Both the position numbers and the translations under genes were made by a program. Under the pieces are notes generated by a model. It ran no database searches. It saw nothing but the letters and a program-made list of their open reading frames with translations, and was not told the DNA's origin. A stretch of DNA of 64,000 bases from Stereum hirsutum FP-91666 SS1 (taxonomy: Eukaryota > Basidiomycota > Agaricomycetes > Russulales > Stereaceae), in the NCBI RefSeq assembly GCF_000264905.1, contig NW_006763134.1, forward strand, positions 1,431,122 to 1,495,121. The letters are read 5' to 3'. Positions 49,227-61,800 of the stretch are shown here, piece by piece. How positions within the stretch are numbered: the first letter of the stretch is position 1; each line of letters opens with the position of its first letter.

Positions 49227-49583
49227 ATGTCTTCCAACATCGGCTCTGGCACCCAGTCTCCCCCTCTCCAGGACAATGAGCCAATGGGTGCATCCTCCAT
49301 CAAGGGCGGTAATGCAGGAGCCGTTCCAGACAGAGAGCAGCGCGGTGGTAGGTCCATTATCACAGTATTCACAAACAATTCACATATTTAACCTGGTTTT
49401 TTTGTCCACTTCAGCCTACTTCGACAAGGCTGACCAGTCGTCAGGGAAGGAAGTGAAGAACGTCATGGAGGTATGAGCGTTGCTCTTGGGTTCTCGTCGT
49501 TAATTTTAACGATACCGATGGTTGTGTAGACTGCGCCTACAGCATCTGATGCTGTCAGGAATCTCAACGAAGAGTCCAAGTGA
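49227..49583 (+). CDS. Small hydrophilic protein, 76-77 aa
   Basis: Three exons (49227-49347, 49415-49470, 49530-49583) join in frame: MSSNIGSGTQSPPLQDNEPM..., DREQRGG|AYFDKADQSSGKE, NVME|TAPTASDAVRNLNEESK. The product is very hydrophilic, has no Cys, signal peptide or membrane segment, and is probably disordered. I do not recognise a family. The precise splice sites, all phase-consistent, and the promoter elements upstream argue that it is a real, possibly highly expressed gene. Confidence 0.72.
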
Positions 49584-50092
49584 ACTTGCGGTAGAAGCAA
49601 TGCACTGTATCACCATGTTTAGAGGTACGGTCCGTCGTTGTCTCCTAATAGAAATCGGGTCTAACCCAGCCGTAATTGCAGAAGCTGTCCTGTATACAAC
49701 ACTGTAATTTTATGCAATGACTACATCGTGTCCATGAGTCTTGGGTATTGTCAATATCTGTCCTCTTCGGAGATTGTGCGCTAGCAAGTGAGGTGTGGCT
49801 CTATGCCCGCAGCGAACGACTTTCCGCTCCATGAGTTTCTATTCAGATGACGGTACCACGAACCCAGAAGTAGGTCGTAGTTATTTATAGCAACAAATAA
49901 AGCGCTAAGGAGATGTAGGCCTACCGTCCTTCTGCTTGCCGCTCGTTCGCTGTAATCAGTTCCGTCAATCTTTCGAGACCAGTCTTGCATGGTAGAATAA
50001 TAATATTGCCTGAGATGAAAGAAGTGGAAGTCATAGCTTGCAGACTCCAGTGAGCGCCCCCGGCACCTTCTCTGAATCTATCCAAACAAGTC
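49584..50092. other. 3' spacer between convergent genes
   Basis: 3' ends of the small gene (+) and ATP10 (-). No feature is recognised. Confidence 0.4.
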
Positions 50093-51523
50093 TCACTTCT
50101 TCCCACCCTTCTTCCCCGCGCCTATACTCCCCACCTTCGCCTTATCCAACCTATTCAGCAACACCCCAACGCCCCTATATAATGCCTCTTCTTCCTCGGG
50201 CTTCGCATCTGCGCACGCTCCCCAGCGAACTTTGAGGTCTTCGTCGAGAACGTATACGTATCCGATTCGGGAGTTGGTCATGAGGAGCGAGTCGCGGACG
50301 TAGTCCTAGCATACGCAAAAAAAGAAAACGTTTGCACCACGACCATCAGCAATTAACCTGCTGTGCGTGGAAGAAGAGGTAGAATAAGTAGAGAAGGATG
50401 GACGTACCATATTCTGCCTTGAAACCAGATATGTAGGATGTAATGATGTTGGTATTGTAGAGCGCAGAGAAGAAAGGAAGAGGTTGACGAGCAGAGACTT
50501 GAGGACATTTTCTTGCAGGTTTATTTGGAGGTATTGGTAGGATGGGTTGGACGCGTAGGCTTCGTTTACGCGTTCAGTATACGCTTGGGCGTGCGACTGC
50601 AATAGATGCGAGAGGGAATGAGCAGATGTTGGGGAGGAAGGAACAGGAGAAGAGGCAGATATAGGCGAAAAGTGCAGAAAGTACGGAAAGCACACAAACC
50701 TCGGAGATTTTGGTAGTGAGCATCGAGACGACGGTGATTTTCCCCTTACACATCGCAGTCGTATGTGTCTTTTCGCCATTGTCCAGCCGGTGACCAACTA
50801 TATCCGGGAAGTATAGGGCTTTCTGAATGCACAGGTAAGAATAGTCAAAGACGATTGTCAATGTTATGGACTTCAAGAAGTGGAAAAGAAAAGGAACCAT
50901 ACCTCTTGTCGGATAAGCACTTTAGGTGCCATCCACGTCTTTCCGCCATGCCTCCTCGTCATATGCAGATCATAGAAATATCCTGACGAAGCCTGTCGAA
51001 TACTTCATTCGCGGACCGATATCCGACATCCTCACATACGTCAGCACCGCTTTCAACAGCATATTACAAGCCAAGAAAGATGAACGCACAGAGCCTTCCT
51101 CTTCTCCAACTGTTTCTCACTGTCCATGAACTCGCTACCCTTCTCCTTCCAACTCTTCTCTTCCGCGCTCGGAGGTTCCGCAACACCTAGAGGCCTATCA
51201 AGCAGCGGTATTGAGTTCTTCTCATCTTCAACTGCGGATATAGACTCAGGAGAGGAAGCGTCGATGGAGGAGGGGCTTTCGAGTGTTGAAGATGCGCTAG
51301 TGCTAGATACTAGGGTAGGTGCGGGGGGAGATGTGGCACCGGGTTGGCCTTTGGGTTTCGGTTGTGTGGAATTATTGCGAGTAAAACTTGGATGATTAAG
51401 ATGTGGTCGTTGTGAAGAGTATATTCGAGTGGCATGTGAGGTAATATGACGGCTTGAGGACAGAGCAAGGGATGGGAGAGTCCTTGAGCAGGAGGGTGAA
51501 CTCCGGAGCGCAACGGAAAGCAT
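50093..51523 (-). CDS. ATP10: ATP10-like mitochondrial ATP synthase assembly factor
   Basis: Multi-exon minus-strand gene. ATG 51523 gives MLSVALRSSPSCSRTLPSLA, an Arg/Ser-rich mitochondrial presequence. A Pro/Ser-rich spacer follows. Then come DRPLGVAEPPSAEEKSWKEK, SGYFYDLHMTRRHGGKTWMA, PKVLIRQEKALYFPDIVG, TAMCKGKITVVSMLTTKISE and INLQENVLKSLLVNLF. The C-terminus is TNSRIGYVYVLDEDLKVRWG, EALYRGVGVLLNRL and KKGGKK. These match ATP10, an inner-membrane chaperone that helps incorporate Atp6 into the Fo sector. It is head-to-head with histone H2A (326 bp between start codons). Confidence 0.85.
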
Positions 51524-51849
51524 CGTTTCAAGCACTTCGAGGCGGAGTACAGATCAAAAGAAGCAGATATAAGCAGTCAAAAGCAAGCGTAAATACCCCT
51601 CAGAGCAGTTTCTTATAGTTGACGAAGTACCAATGTTGAGTGAAGCAGCATAGTCACAGTATAGTCACACGAAACGGAACGGCAAACAAATTCAGAGTCG
51701 GCGAGAAGACAGCGATCACGTGACCGTTTGAGTACTTCCGACGCCACCCGTTTCGCGGGCAGCGCGAATCGCGATCTACTCTTTCTACCCAACCACCACC
51801 ATAGTTCTAGTATCGTTATACACCCTTAGAAATCATAGCTTAGACTACC
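51524..51849. promoter_or_regulatory. Bidirectional promoter region of ATP10 and H2A, with E-box
   Basis: 326 bp between two divergent start codons. It contains CACGTG at 51717-51722 and pyrimidine-rich sequence just upstream of the H2A ATG. Confidence 0.5.
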
Positions 51850-52985
<1,136 letters not shown>

Positions 52986-54022
52986 ACACCCGGAGATCGA
53001 GCAACATCCATACCTTTGCCTTCCGGCGCATCCTTGGTCGATACGGTTCTTGTTCTTGTACGCCTTCGCCGATTGTGTCTTTCCCTTGTACCGACTGTCG
53101 GTGTATGACCGTCATGTATTACTTCCTCTTGTTACATTTACGCATACTGTACATACCACCTCCACCTCCACCTCTTGGCTTTGAATCGATGCATTCCCAC
53201 CGCAACATCACGGGGCGTCAATTCCGAGCGTAAAGTTCAGAGTCTGACGTGAAGAAGGATGGCGTGGATCATATCTTCATATCTATGGAGAATGTAAGAG
53301 TCTAAGAGCTTCCGACCACGCAACCTCATCATGTCCGTCCGGGCCAATGAAGCTGTTCGCGAGTCCTCGCGTGACGACAACGCGGGGAGAGGACGGATTT
53401 ACCGTTACTTGGATCTTGTCTATAAAGATACCGAAGGAGATTGCTTTGCGTTTGTTCTGCAACAGTTTCGCAGCGAGAGTGGCGGTGGAACGGAAGTGCC
53501 ACTTAGGGAAGGGAAGAAAGAGGGTGAAGCCCGATCGGCCTGCGGCAACGCACTGCTCCTTCCATCATCACGTCCCCCCTTCGTCCGTTATTAGTAGACT
53601 AGCGGCTTGGCTCTATTCTTCGCTATCACGCTCTTTGTCCCTCCCCTTGTTCTCTCTGTTTCCTTCAAAGCCTTATATCGTACTCGATAGTAAATTTGTC
53701 CGCTATATCGACCGGGACTATTCGACTGCGACTGAAACGACATACATACTCGTCACGTTCCGGCCTTGTCGACCCGCCAGCTCTGAGACAGGAGACTCCG
53801 TATTTTCGTTACCCGACGCATTTCTCCAACATATATACTGTATCTCCAGACTTTCGCATCTCCTCTATTTCACGCGTAGCATCGCGTCAAAAACGCGTAC
53901 GGCCAAGCAATCCGACCGCCTTTTAGAGACGTAGACGCAATTCGAACCTCGAGTCCAACACACCCAGTTTCGGACAAAACCAGCCCGAACGCGCACTGCG
54001 CCCCAACATCAACAGAATTCGA
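52986..54022. other. Intergenic region, H2A 3' side and GT61 promoter
   Basis: 1 kb with only chance ORFs. Pyrimidine-rich stretches around 53.6-53.9 kb are compatible with a fungal promoter. Confidence 0.4.
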
Positions 54023-56132
54023 ATGCCTCACTCGTGGCTGTCCCCGCCGACTAGGCGGGAACTTACTCTCGTCCTCTTCTCCCTCTCCGTCTTCGTCCTC
54101 TTCTACAATCTCGACTCGACGCTTCATCTCTTCGGCTTCTCATCCACGTCACACTCTTCATCCCTCTTCCATCCGTTCTCCTCTTCCTCTTCACTCGTTG
54201 GCGGTGGGTTGCCAATAGGACCGGACGGGAGGGTACCAGAGGCGTACAGAGATGTGTTAGAGAAGGAGATCTTTGGGGACTGGGATTGGGAGGAGGGTAG
54301 GATTGCGGGCGTCAACGAGGCGGAGGAGGAGAGGATAAAGGACAAAGAAGGTTGGGTAGGAGATAAGGGAACTCATGCGGATGGGCAACCGGGTGGGAGA
54401 GATAGGTATGTGCTGGGAGAGGGTATGACGGGTATGTACACGAAGTGGTTGCAAGGCGTTGGACAGAGAAGGTATCTGTATCCGCAGGATGTGTGGGATA
54501 GGGGACAGATTTCGGTTGGGAGTGACGGGAGGACGGTTGCGGAGGGTATTGCGGGTTTGGATTTAGTGACGCATTGGACGGAGGAGACGGTTCCGAGGGC
54601 GAAGGTGTTGAAGCATACTCCTGGTATGTCTCTTCTCGTTTGACAAGGTCGTGTAGCAGCCAATTCTCATGGAATCATCACGCAGGCTACACCATTCTGG
54701 ATAATGTCGTGCTCGCGAACAGAACGATGTATCTCGTCTCGGATGAGCCCTCCTCGATGCCCTCCACCGGGTCCATAGCATCTTCAAGGACAAACCCGAA
54801 TGACCCACCCGCGGTCGAAGACTGGCAAATTTTGTACCCCATTGACGCTGTAGCTCAATTTGGCACGTACGGTGGAAGGTAGGCTCAGAATAACCCGGTG
54901 GCACGACGATAGGGCGTCTAATTTCTTCTCCGGCAGAATACATGGCGTGACCTTCCTCTCATTCGATACCCCTTCAAGTACGTCAACTCCTAATTGCATT
55001 CCATCTCAGTTTCTGACGCTTATTCACAACATCTACAGCGTCCTCCCCACAAACCATCCTCTCCCTCCAACGATTATATTCCTCCCTTTCAAAACCACAA
55101 CAAACACTCTCCCCACCATACCGCCTCGTCCTCCCGTCCATCCCAACATTCACCATCGAATCCCTCGAGCAAAACACGCCCTCACATCCACGCTCGCCCA
55201 TCGGCATCCACCCCGCCACACTCAAAGGCGCATATCCGAGTCTCGCAGGCGTCCTCTACAGGGAAGACTGGATAGATTTTGTCGATATGACGACGCCCGT
55301 CGTATTTGATAGGGTCGTCATCGTCGATCGTGGTGCCGCCACCCGTGCCCGAGGCGCCGGGATATGGAGCAACAATAACGGCCTGGAGGTGAACCCCGAG
55401 ATCGAGAAGGATTGGTTCGAGCCTGTGAGGCAGAACCTTGCGGGTATGCTGGAAGATGAGGCGTTGGCGAGCAGTGGAGGGAAGAAACAGGTCGTGACGT
55501 ATGTGTCGAACCAGAGGAGATTGAGTGGAGCGGATAGTGGGAGGGTGGGGAGGTTGAGGGATGAGGATCATACGGCGTTGGTGGAGGGGTTGAAGGGGTT
55601 GGGGAGGAATGTGAAGGTTAATGTTATCGAGGAGGATATGGCGTGGAAGGAGAGGATGGCGGCGCTGGTTGGTTCGACTGTACGTTTGGTTAGCTTTGCT
55701 GGCTGCTGGAGAGTCCTGTTGACTAACTCCATTTTGAACTCGATTCTTTTCTGGCCCTTTAGGTCGTTCTGGGTGCACATGGGGACCATCTCGCGGATGC
55801 GGTGTACATGAAACCCTCGCCACAGACAGCACTGGTAGAGTTCTTCCCCGACGGAACATTTTCAAACGCAAGAGAAGAGGTCGTGAGATCGATTGGGATG
55901 CATTATGTTGCGTTTGTGGGAGCACAGTGAGTCCTACTCCTCTTCCCTTTCCATTCCTTCTTGATTGTTTTGGGATTCCTTGGCTAACATGCGCCATCTT
56001 TCCCGTTGTAGAAAACACACCGCCGAGAACCTCCCACCAGTCTCGAGGCCTGAGTCCTCGACGCTAGATATTCATATAGATGCGCGGGCTGTGATTCAGG
56101 CCGTCAAGGATGAGCTATCTAGAAGGTCATAG
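54023..56132 (+). CDS. GT61-like (DUF563) glycosyltransferase, type II membrane protein
   Basis: Six exons (54023-54623, 54686-54878, 54937-54977, 55039-55679, 55763-55926, 56012-56132) give 586 aa. A short cytosolic N-terminus (MPHSWLSPPTRREL) precedes one membrane segment (TLVLFSLSVFVLFYNL), the layout of Golgi glycosyltransferases. The catalytic half has DFVDMTTPVVFDRVVIVDRG, VTYVSNQRRL, VVLGAHGDHLADAVYMKPS and ALVEFFPDGTFSNAREE. The 'GAHGDHL..' then 'EFFP' order is typical of GT61/DUF563 enzymes, which add xylose, arabinose or GlcNAc to polysaccharides or proteins. The sugar specificity is not evident. Confidence 0.8.
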
Positions 56133-56571
56133 ATACACATACACTGTGCAGTGTGGTGGTTGGCTGTGTTCGCTTTGTTCGGCTCTAGTTCTAGTGTTGT
56201 TGTCTGGTTTAATGTGTGGCGCCGTGCGTCAGATGATGAGGGTGAGGTGGGAGACGGGAGATGGGAGATGAGGAAGACTGTCTCGTGGAAAGTACTCTAC
56301 ATTTTAGCTTCCCGAAGGCGTAGGATGGACAGGCTTGTTGTGCTCACGGAACACTTGCATAGTACAGAGGCAGAGCGTCCATGTCGAGTTGGTGGTTGTC
56401 GCGGATTTTGTTGGTGATATGAGAGGTCCGATCCTACTTACTTACATATTCTTGTCGATAATTTCTGTTTACTTACACGCACGCATACCTATTTTATTTT
56501 CTTCCAATGAATGAGAATGCCATCAATCAAAAAACGTAATTGTTTTCGTTTCGACAGGTAGGGCTTACTAA
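56133..56571. other. 3' flank of the GT61 gene
   Basis: No supported gene or repeat before the repeat cluster starts. Confidence 0.4.
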
Positions 56572-56572
56572 A

Positions 56573-56805
56573 TTCCTGGTCCCTACAGGGATCAGGTCTT
56601 ACAATGATTTAAATGACCACATTAGGACAACGCCTCCCACGCTCTGGGATACCTGACGAGCTCAAGACCCCCTTCCTGCCCCATTGGGACATACCACCAC
56701 GCGAGCGAAAGACCTAACGACGTCTACACCCCCTTCCTACCCCATTAGGACCTACTTCCCACGCATCGAATGTTCCTGGTCCCTAATTAGGGAGCAGGTC
56801 TTCAC
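56573..56805. repeat. Cluster of interleaved direct repeats and palindromes
   Basis: TTCCTGGTCCCTA...CAGGTCTT occurs at 56573-56602 and again at 56773-56805. ACCCCCTTCCT[G/A]CCCCATT[G/A]GGAC occurs at 56667-56690 and 56728-56751. The second long copy contains the perfect 14-bp palindrome TCCCTAATTAGGGA (56780-56793), and the first contains TCCCTACAGGGA. The cluster marks the left edge of the repeat-rich DNA before the Helitron gene. Confidence 0.65.
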
Positions 56806-56958
56806 CAAAGTCGTCCTCTTCACCAGATTTCCTTTTTGGGGGACGTATGACTCCTTTCAGTAGATAACTCCCATGATCACGCGCTCTTATTGCCCATGCG
56901 CTGTCCGTCGTCGCAGTTCTCCTTTGGGCACTGCTCGCACGTGTTCTTCTTTTCCCTG

Positions 56959-57105
56959 CTCGCTGCATACCGCGCTCCTTCCCTTTTGCTTTTGGGACGC
57001 ATTGGCTTCGCCCACGTGTGCGTAGTTTGCCCCCTCGCTGCATACCGTGCTCGGGACGCAATCGTTTCGCCCCTGTGTGCTTAGTTGGCCTGCTCGCTGC
57101 ATACC
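56959..57105. repeat. Short tandem duplication, unit core CTCGCTGCATACC
   Basis: The core CTCGCTGCATACC occurs at 56959, 57034 and 57093. The intervening GGGACGCA...TTCGCCC...GTGTGC...TAGTT segment is also repeated, giving imperfect units of about 60-75 bp. Confidence 0.6.
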
Positions 57106-58709
57106 GCCGTCCTTCTCTTTTGGGCCGCGATTTCATCGCCTTCCGCTCGCTGTTGCTTTCCTTCTTTGGGCTGTGATCGTGTGCTCTCGCTCCAGGTCAA
57201 CTCTCGTTTTTGTGCTGCTATCTTGTCGTCGCTGTTTCCTATTGGCTCGACGCACTATGTTAGTATGGAATTGTATTTCTGTTCCTCACGTATGTATCGT
57301 GTAATACACCCCTTTTGGTGCCCCCACTCGCGGCAGTGTCTCGTCTCTCCGTTCGTCAGGTTCGTGTTCTGGCTACAACGTTTTGTCGTGTTCTGTTCTC
57401 TTTCAAGCGGTGTTTGTTATACTACGGGGTTTACTACGGGGTTCGATTTTGTTCTGCAAGTTCTGCCGCTCAACTCTCGACACCTGCCCAATTACCGGTC
57501 GATGTCCTCCGTGTTCTATGTTGATCACGCGGCTTACTGTGTCCTGCACAGAATGGCTTCGCGTTAGTTTGGTGGCGGATGTTATCGGTTGCCGCTCGGT
57601 TGAAGACCAAACTATCCGTGCACTATCGCCCCTACGTCCGCGTTTTTCCGGGCCGGGCAGTTCTTGGCCTGATCGTTCCGTGTCCTGCATTCTTTGGCCG
57701 TGCAGTTCTGGGCCTGATCGAGCCATGTTCCGCTCGTGCGGCGCGAGCTTACGAGACTCCAAACTATTTCGTGATCGCCACTGTAGTGATCCCTACGGGT
57801 ATTGGTATCGTCAACGCACTGTGGGGAGGGATCTGCAAAGGCAGCAATACATGCTTCAGTACAGTGAGATGACCAACAATACTGATGTTCGTCACATCTC
57901 TTTTGGAAAATTTGACCACGCTGGTTGAGGTCAAAGGTTATCTTGTGGGCCGCCTCCTTGGCGCGGTGCCTTATGGTGATCATTATCCCGCGTGATATCC
58001 CATGCTCACGTCATCTCAGTTACAAGATTGTTCTCGTATTCCCACGATGTCGTTCATTTTCTTGTACTGAGGGCGGTTTCTGCACAGGTACCCCCGCTGT
58101 CTTTCTCGCCCCGTCCTCTACCACATTGAACGACTCGCGGAACACCCGCCATGAAGCGCACTCGCTCGTCCTCTCCGGGTTATCGTCGCGTCCGCGAGTT
58201 TTGTTTACCTCGTTCGTCTTTGCTATTGTGCGAAGAACTAGCCTCTTGTGGATGTCCTCCAGGTATGGGCCGCTGCACGTTCGTTCACCGTAGATCCTCA
58301 TTTTTGGATGGCAGAGTTTCATCAGCATGGATTATCTACCCTTAACGCGAACACTCTGTTGAGTGCTGTCGAAGCCTCTCATCTTCCACGGGGGGAAACC
58401 ACCTTTGGCTGTGTGTCATGTGGTGCGTACTATCTCCATCGCCACTCTGTATGTCTCTGATGCCGAGCCTACAATTGTAGGCCGTCGATGTTCATGTTTA
58501 TCTTCCGATCCCGCCTTTGAATCATGCGCTCTCCACGCAGAAACATACAGTAAGCTTTGGCGTGGCTTGTACAAGTTTCCCGCTCACTATTATCCAGCTG
58601 TGGTGACGTCGCATCGCCTCTCAAAGCTTCAATGTGGTGTGTTTTTCTGTCTTTCAGATATATGATCTTGCCCTCAACGTCATTTATAGACTATCCCGTA
58701 GACGTCGCT

Positions 58710-58763
58710 GTTGCGCCTTCGGGTCCATCCAGTCCTGTTGCGGCTTCGGGTCCATCCAGTCCT
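58710..58763. repeat. 27-bp tandem repeat, two copies
   Basis: Two adjacent 27-bp units (58710-58736 and 58737-58763) differ at a single position. They lie just upstream of the first in-frame ATG of the replicase. Confidence 0.7.
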
Positions 58764-58831
58764 TCTTTTTGTGCGCTCTTTTCCTCGTGTTCTATGTCAT
58801 TCTCTCATTGCTCTCTGGACAGCGGACACGC

Positions 58832-61800
58832 ATGACTGCTCCGGTGAGTCATGTTTGTTCGTGGAACACTTCCGCACATGCTGACTTCTTCATAGCGTGG
58901 CGTCTCAGGGGTGGTAATCGCAGTCATTGCTCAGAGTCGCTTCGAGATTCTTTGTCTCCTGAACCATCTCTCATCAGCTACAACTGCGAGTTGTGTCCCG
59001 AAGGAATTGTGGAGGCCAATCAGCTTTCGGTCTCTACAGACGAAATGAACCTCCGCTGGGCGTTGGCGTATGTCGGTCCGTCTCGCCATGTGTGGGATTG
59101 GGCCACAGAATGTTTAGGACATTTTAAATTTGTTGTCGTACCGAACGTCTCCGTTTTGTTAGCATGGAACTTTATACAAAGAGCGTCAGTCAAGGACGTA
59201 GCTATCGCACACAATGTACGTGTGGCGAAACGTGATACCCGTGACTCGTTGATTCGTAAAATGAGGGGGCATACCTGTCACTCATCTTGCGCCGATCTTG
59301 TCTATGTCTTTCGTGAGTTGGCGCATGAACGGAAAACTAACGTCACCATTCGTGCTGCCGCGAGAGCGGCTATGATGCTCAACGGGACCGTTCCTGCTCC
59401 GGCTATAGACCCCATGCGTGATATGATGCACACATTTCGTGTGGAACCGGTGATTAATGTTGCAGATGGCAACCCTGCAGGTTTATTGATAGACGATCAT
59501 CACGAACCGTATGCTGCATTTCCCGAGATGGCCTCGTCGGACCTTAAGCGGAGCATCGTACAGGATTTTCAGGATGCCATGGACCCAGAGCTTTTTGTCT
59601 GGAAGTGTTGCGCTGTATGCGGCCAGAGAAAATTCAGTCATGAACTGGCACTATATGATCCCGAGGAACTCGATCTTGACATTCTTCGAAACGATAATAT
59701 ACCGTCACATTTATGGCCCACCTCTTATGCTTTTCGACTCTACGGTAGAGCTTTTTTGGACCCGGCTGGTATGGCAGACGTAAACCGCCTTGCGTCTTTA
59801 TCTATTTGTGACACATGTTCATCTGACTTGGACCAGGGGAGGCAACCGCCGGATTCCATCGCAAACTTTCATTATTTCGCCTATGATTTGTTACCTCCTG
59901 ACGTCCGTCAGGCCTTTGCGGACAGTACTGCTGTAGAACGCATGGTCATTGCTGCTTGTAGAACCACGCAGTTATCTTTCACCTATACCAAGGAAAAGAC
60001 CAAAAGTACAGTCCGTGGACCTTTTCAACGCTACGTTAAAGGGAATGTGGCGATTATCCCGCAAGACATCGGCACTTTAAACAGTCTTCTCCCTTCTTCA
60101 CCCGACGACGGTGACTACTCTGTTTGTGTTCTTTTTGTTGGCCAGGACACCGCTCCTTCTATGGATACGATACGGAAGATGCACCCACTGCTCGTCAATA
60201 AGGATCGTGTCTCGATTTTGTTGCGGTTTCTCGTCGCTAATAATAAGTGGTATCGAGACGCAAATATATCCTTCAGCGAGGATCATCTCGATGCATTGTG
60301 TTCCGGTCCTGGATTTGACCACTTCAGTCGTGTTGGCGTTCCTACGTCGCTTGTTGAGATTCAGTACCTTCCTGACTCCGACTCTGTTGCTGAAGCCGTA
60401 AATTCCGGCCCTGTTGACTTCACCACAGCCGACCTTCTAGTTCCAGATGGGCAGACTTTACTTCAGGTGTCAGGTTTTACGGGCTCAGGCCAAGGAGCCG
60501 TTGCGGAAACCACTCTCAAGGCGCGTGCACTACAATGGTGCTTAGATCACAAACCCTTTTTGTCCGTTCGTTCTGGTAACCGTCTGTTTCCCGAGAGAGA
60601 TCCTCGAATGTTAAGTTTTGCCTTTCCTCATCTCGACCCCTGGGGTATTGGTGGTTTTAATAATCCACTACGGCATGGTCGGCAACAGATCAGCATGGGC
60701 CGGCAGGTCAAAAATCTTATAAATAAGTTTGAGGGGCAATTTAAAACTGATCCTCAGTTTGCCTATGTCTGTTTTAATGCCATTCAAAAACTCGATTCGT
60801 ACCGCAGCGTCCAGTTCCGTGTCAAAGCACCAGAATTGACGGCGTTAACTACCGAGATAGCAGACAATCAGGCTCTGTTAGAAGATATGGCAACACGATG
60901 GGCGGACGACCCTAGCGCTAAACCTTCATCTCGTGGCGAGAAACGCATGGCCGCTCTCATAAGGAGGCTGGAGGTCATCATGAAAGATATTCATGGGTCT
61001 AACGGACGGAAGGTCGTGTTGCGGAACGAGATCCGCGCTATGCTCAAGAGTATTGGATGTCCTGCCCTCTTTCTAACACTTAACCCTGCTGACCTTCATA
61101 GCAAATTGTTTCATGTACTGGCTGGAGGCGACCCAGACGAGTTTGCTAACTTAAATGAGTGGGAGCGTGCACGTAATGTCGCCGATAACCCAGATGCCGC
61201 CGCAATCTTTTTCCACATGATGATCGAGTCTTTTACAAAGCATGTTTTGCGCTACGGAACGGGCGATAGTGGTCTATTTGGCGTATGCAGTGCATACTAC
61301 GGAACAGTGGAGGCTCAAGGGAGAGGTTCTCTTCATTGTCATATGTTGATATGGATACGGGGAAATCTCAATCCCCAAAAGCTTCGTGATCGCCTTGTGT
61401 CTGACCCGGAGTTTCAAACTGCTATGTTCGGGTGGTTGGAATCGATCATAAAGTGTGAACCTCCTGATATGGAACCGCCCCAAGATCCACCTGTCAACAC
61501 TAACTTCGTGAAGCCAGTCCGTGATGTTGATGTGCGGACGTCAGATCATCCGTGGCTGGAAGAAGGTCTTGAAGATAGTGAAGCATGGGATAGAAACTAT
61601 CTCGAGTTCGTCAAGGAGATGGCGTTCGCTAGTAATTGGCATGATCACAAAGAAACATGTTGGAAATATCTTAAACCACATGAGCCCCGAGATGACGCTC
61701 ACTGTCGCATGCGAATGGACGGAAAAACACGCAGCACGACCTGTTTGGATCCCGAGACGTCTTCCATTTTATTACGCAGGTGGCATCCCCGGATCAACAA

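Larger units (their letters stand above)
56806..58831. other. Leader region of the Helitron gene
   Basis: 2 kb of pyrimidine-rich sequence with many short, mutually overlapping ORFs and several local duplications, but no recognisable protein. It probably represents the 5' non-coding part of the transposon or an older nested insertion. Confidence 0.45.

Noticed and set aside
53347..53934. 195-codon open frame between H2A and the GT61 gene
   Set aside because: It overlaps another frame of similar length, has no recognisable domain, and lies in pyrimidine-rich promoter-like DNA.
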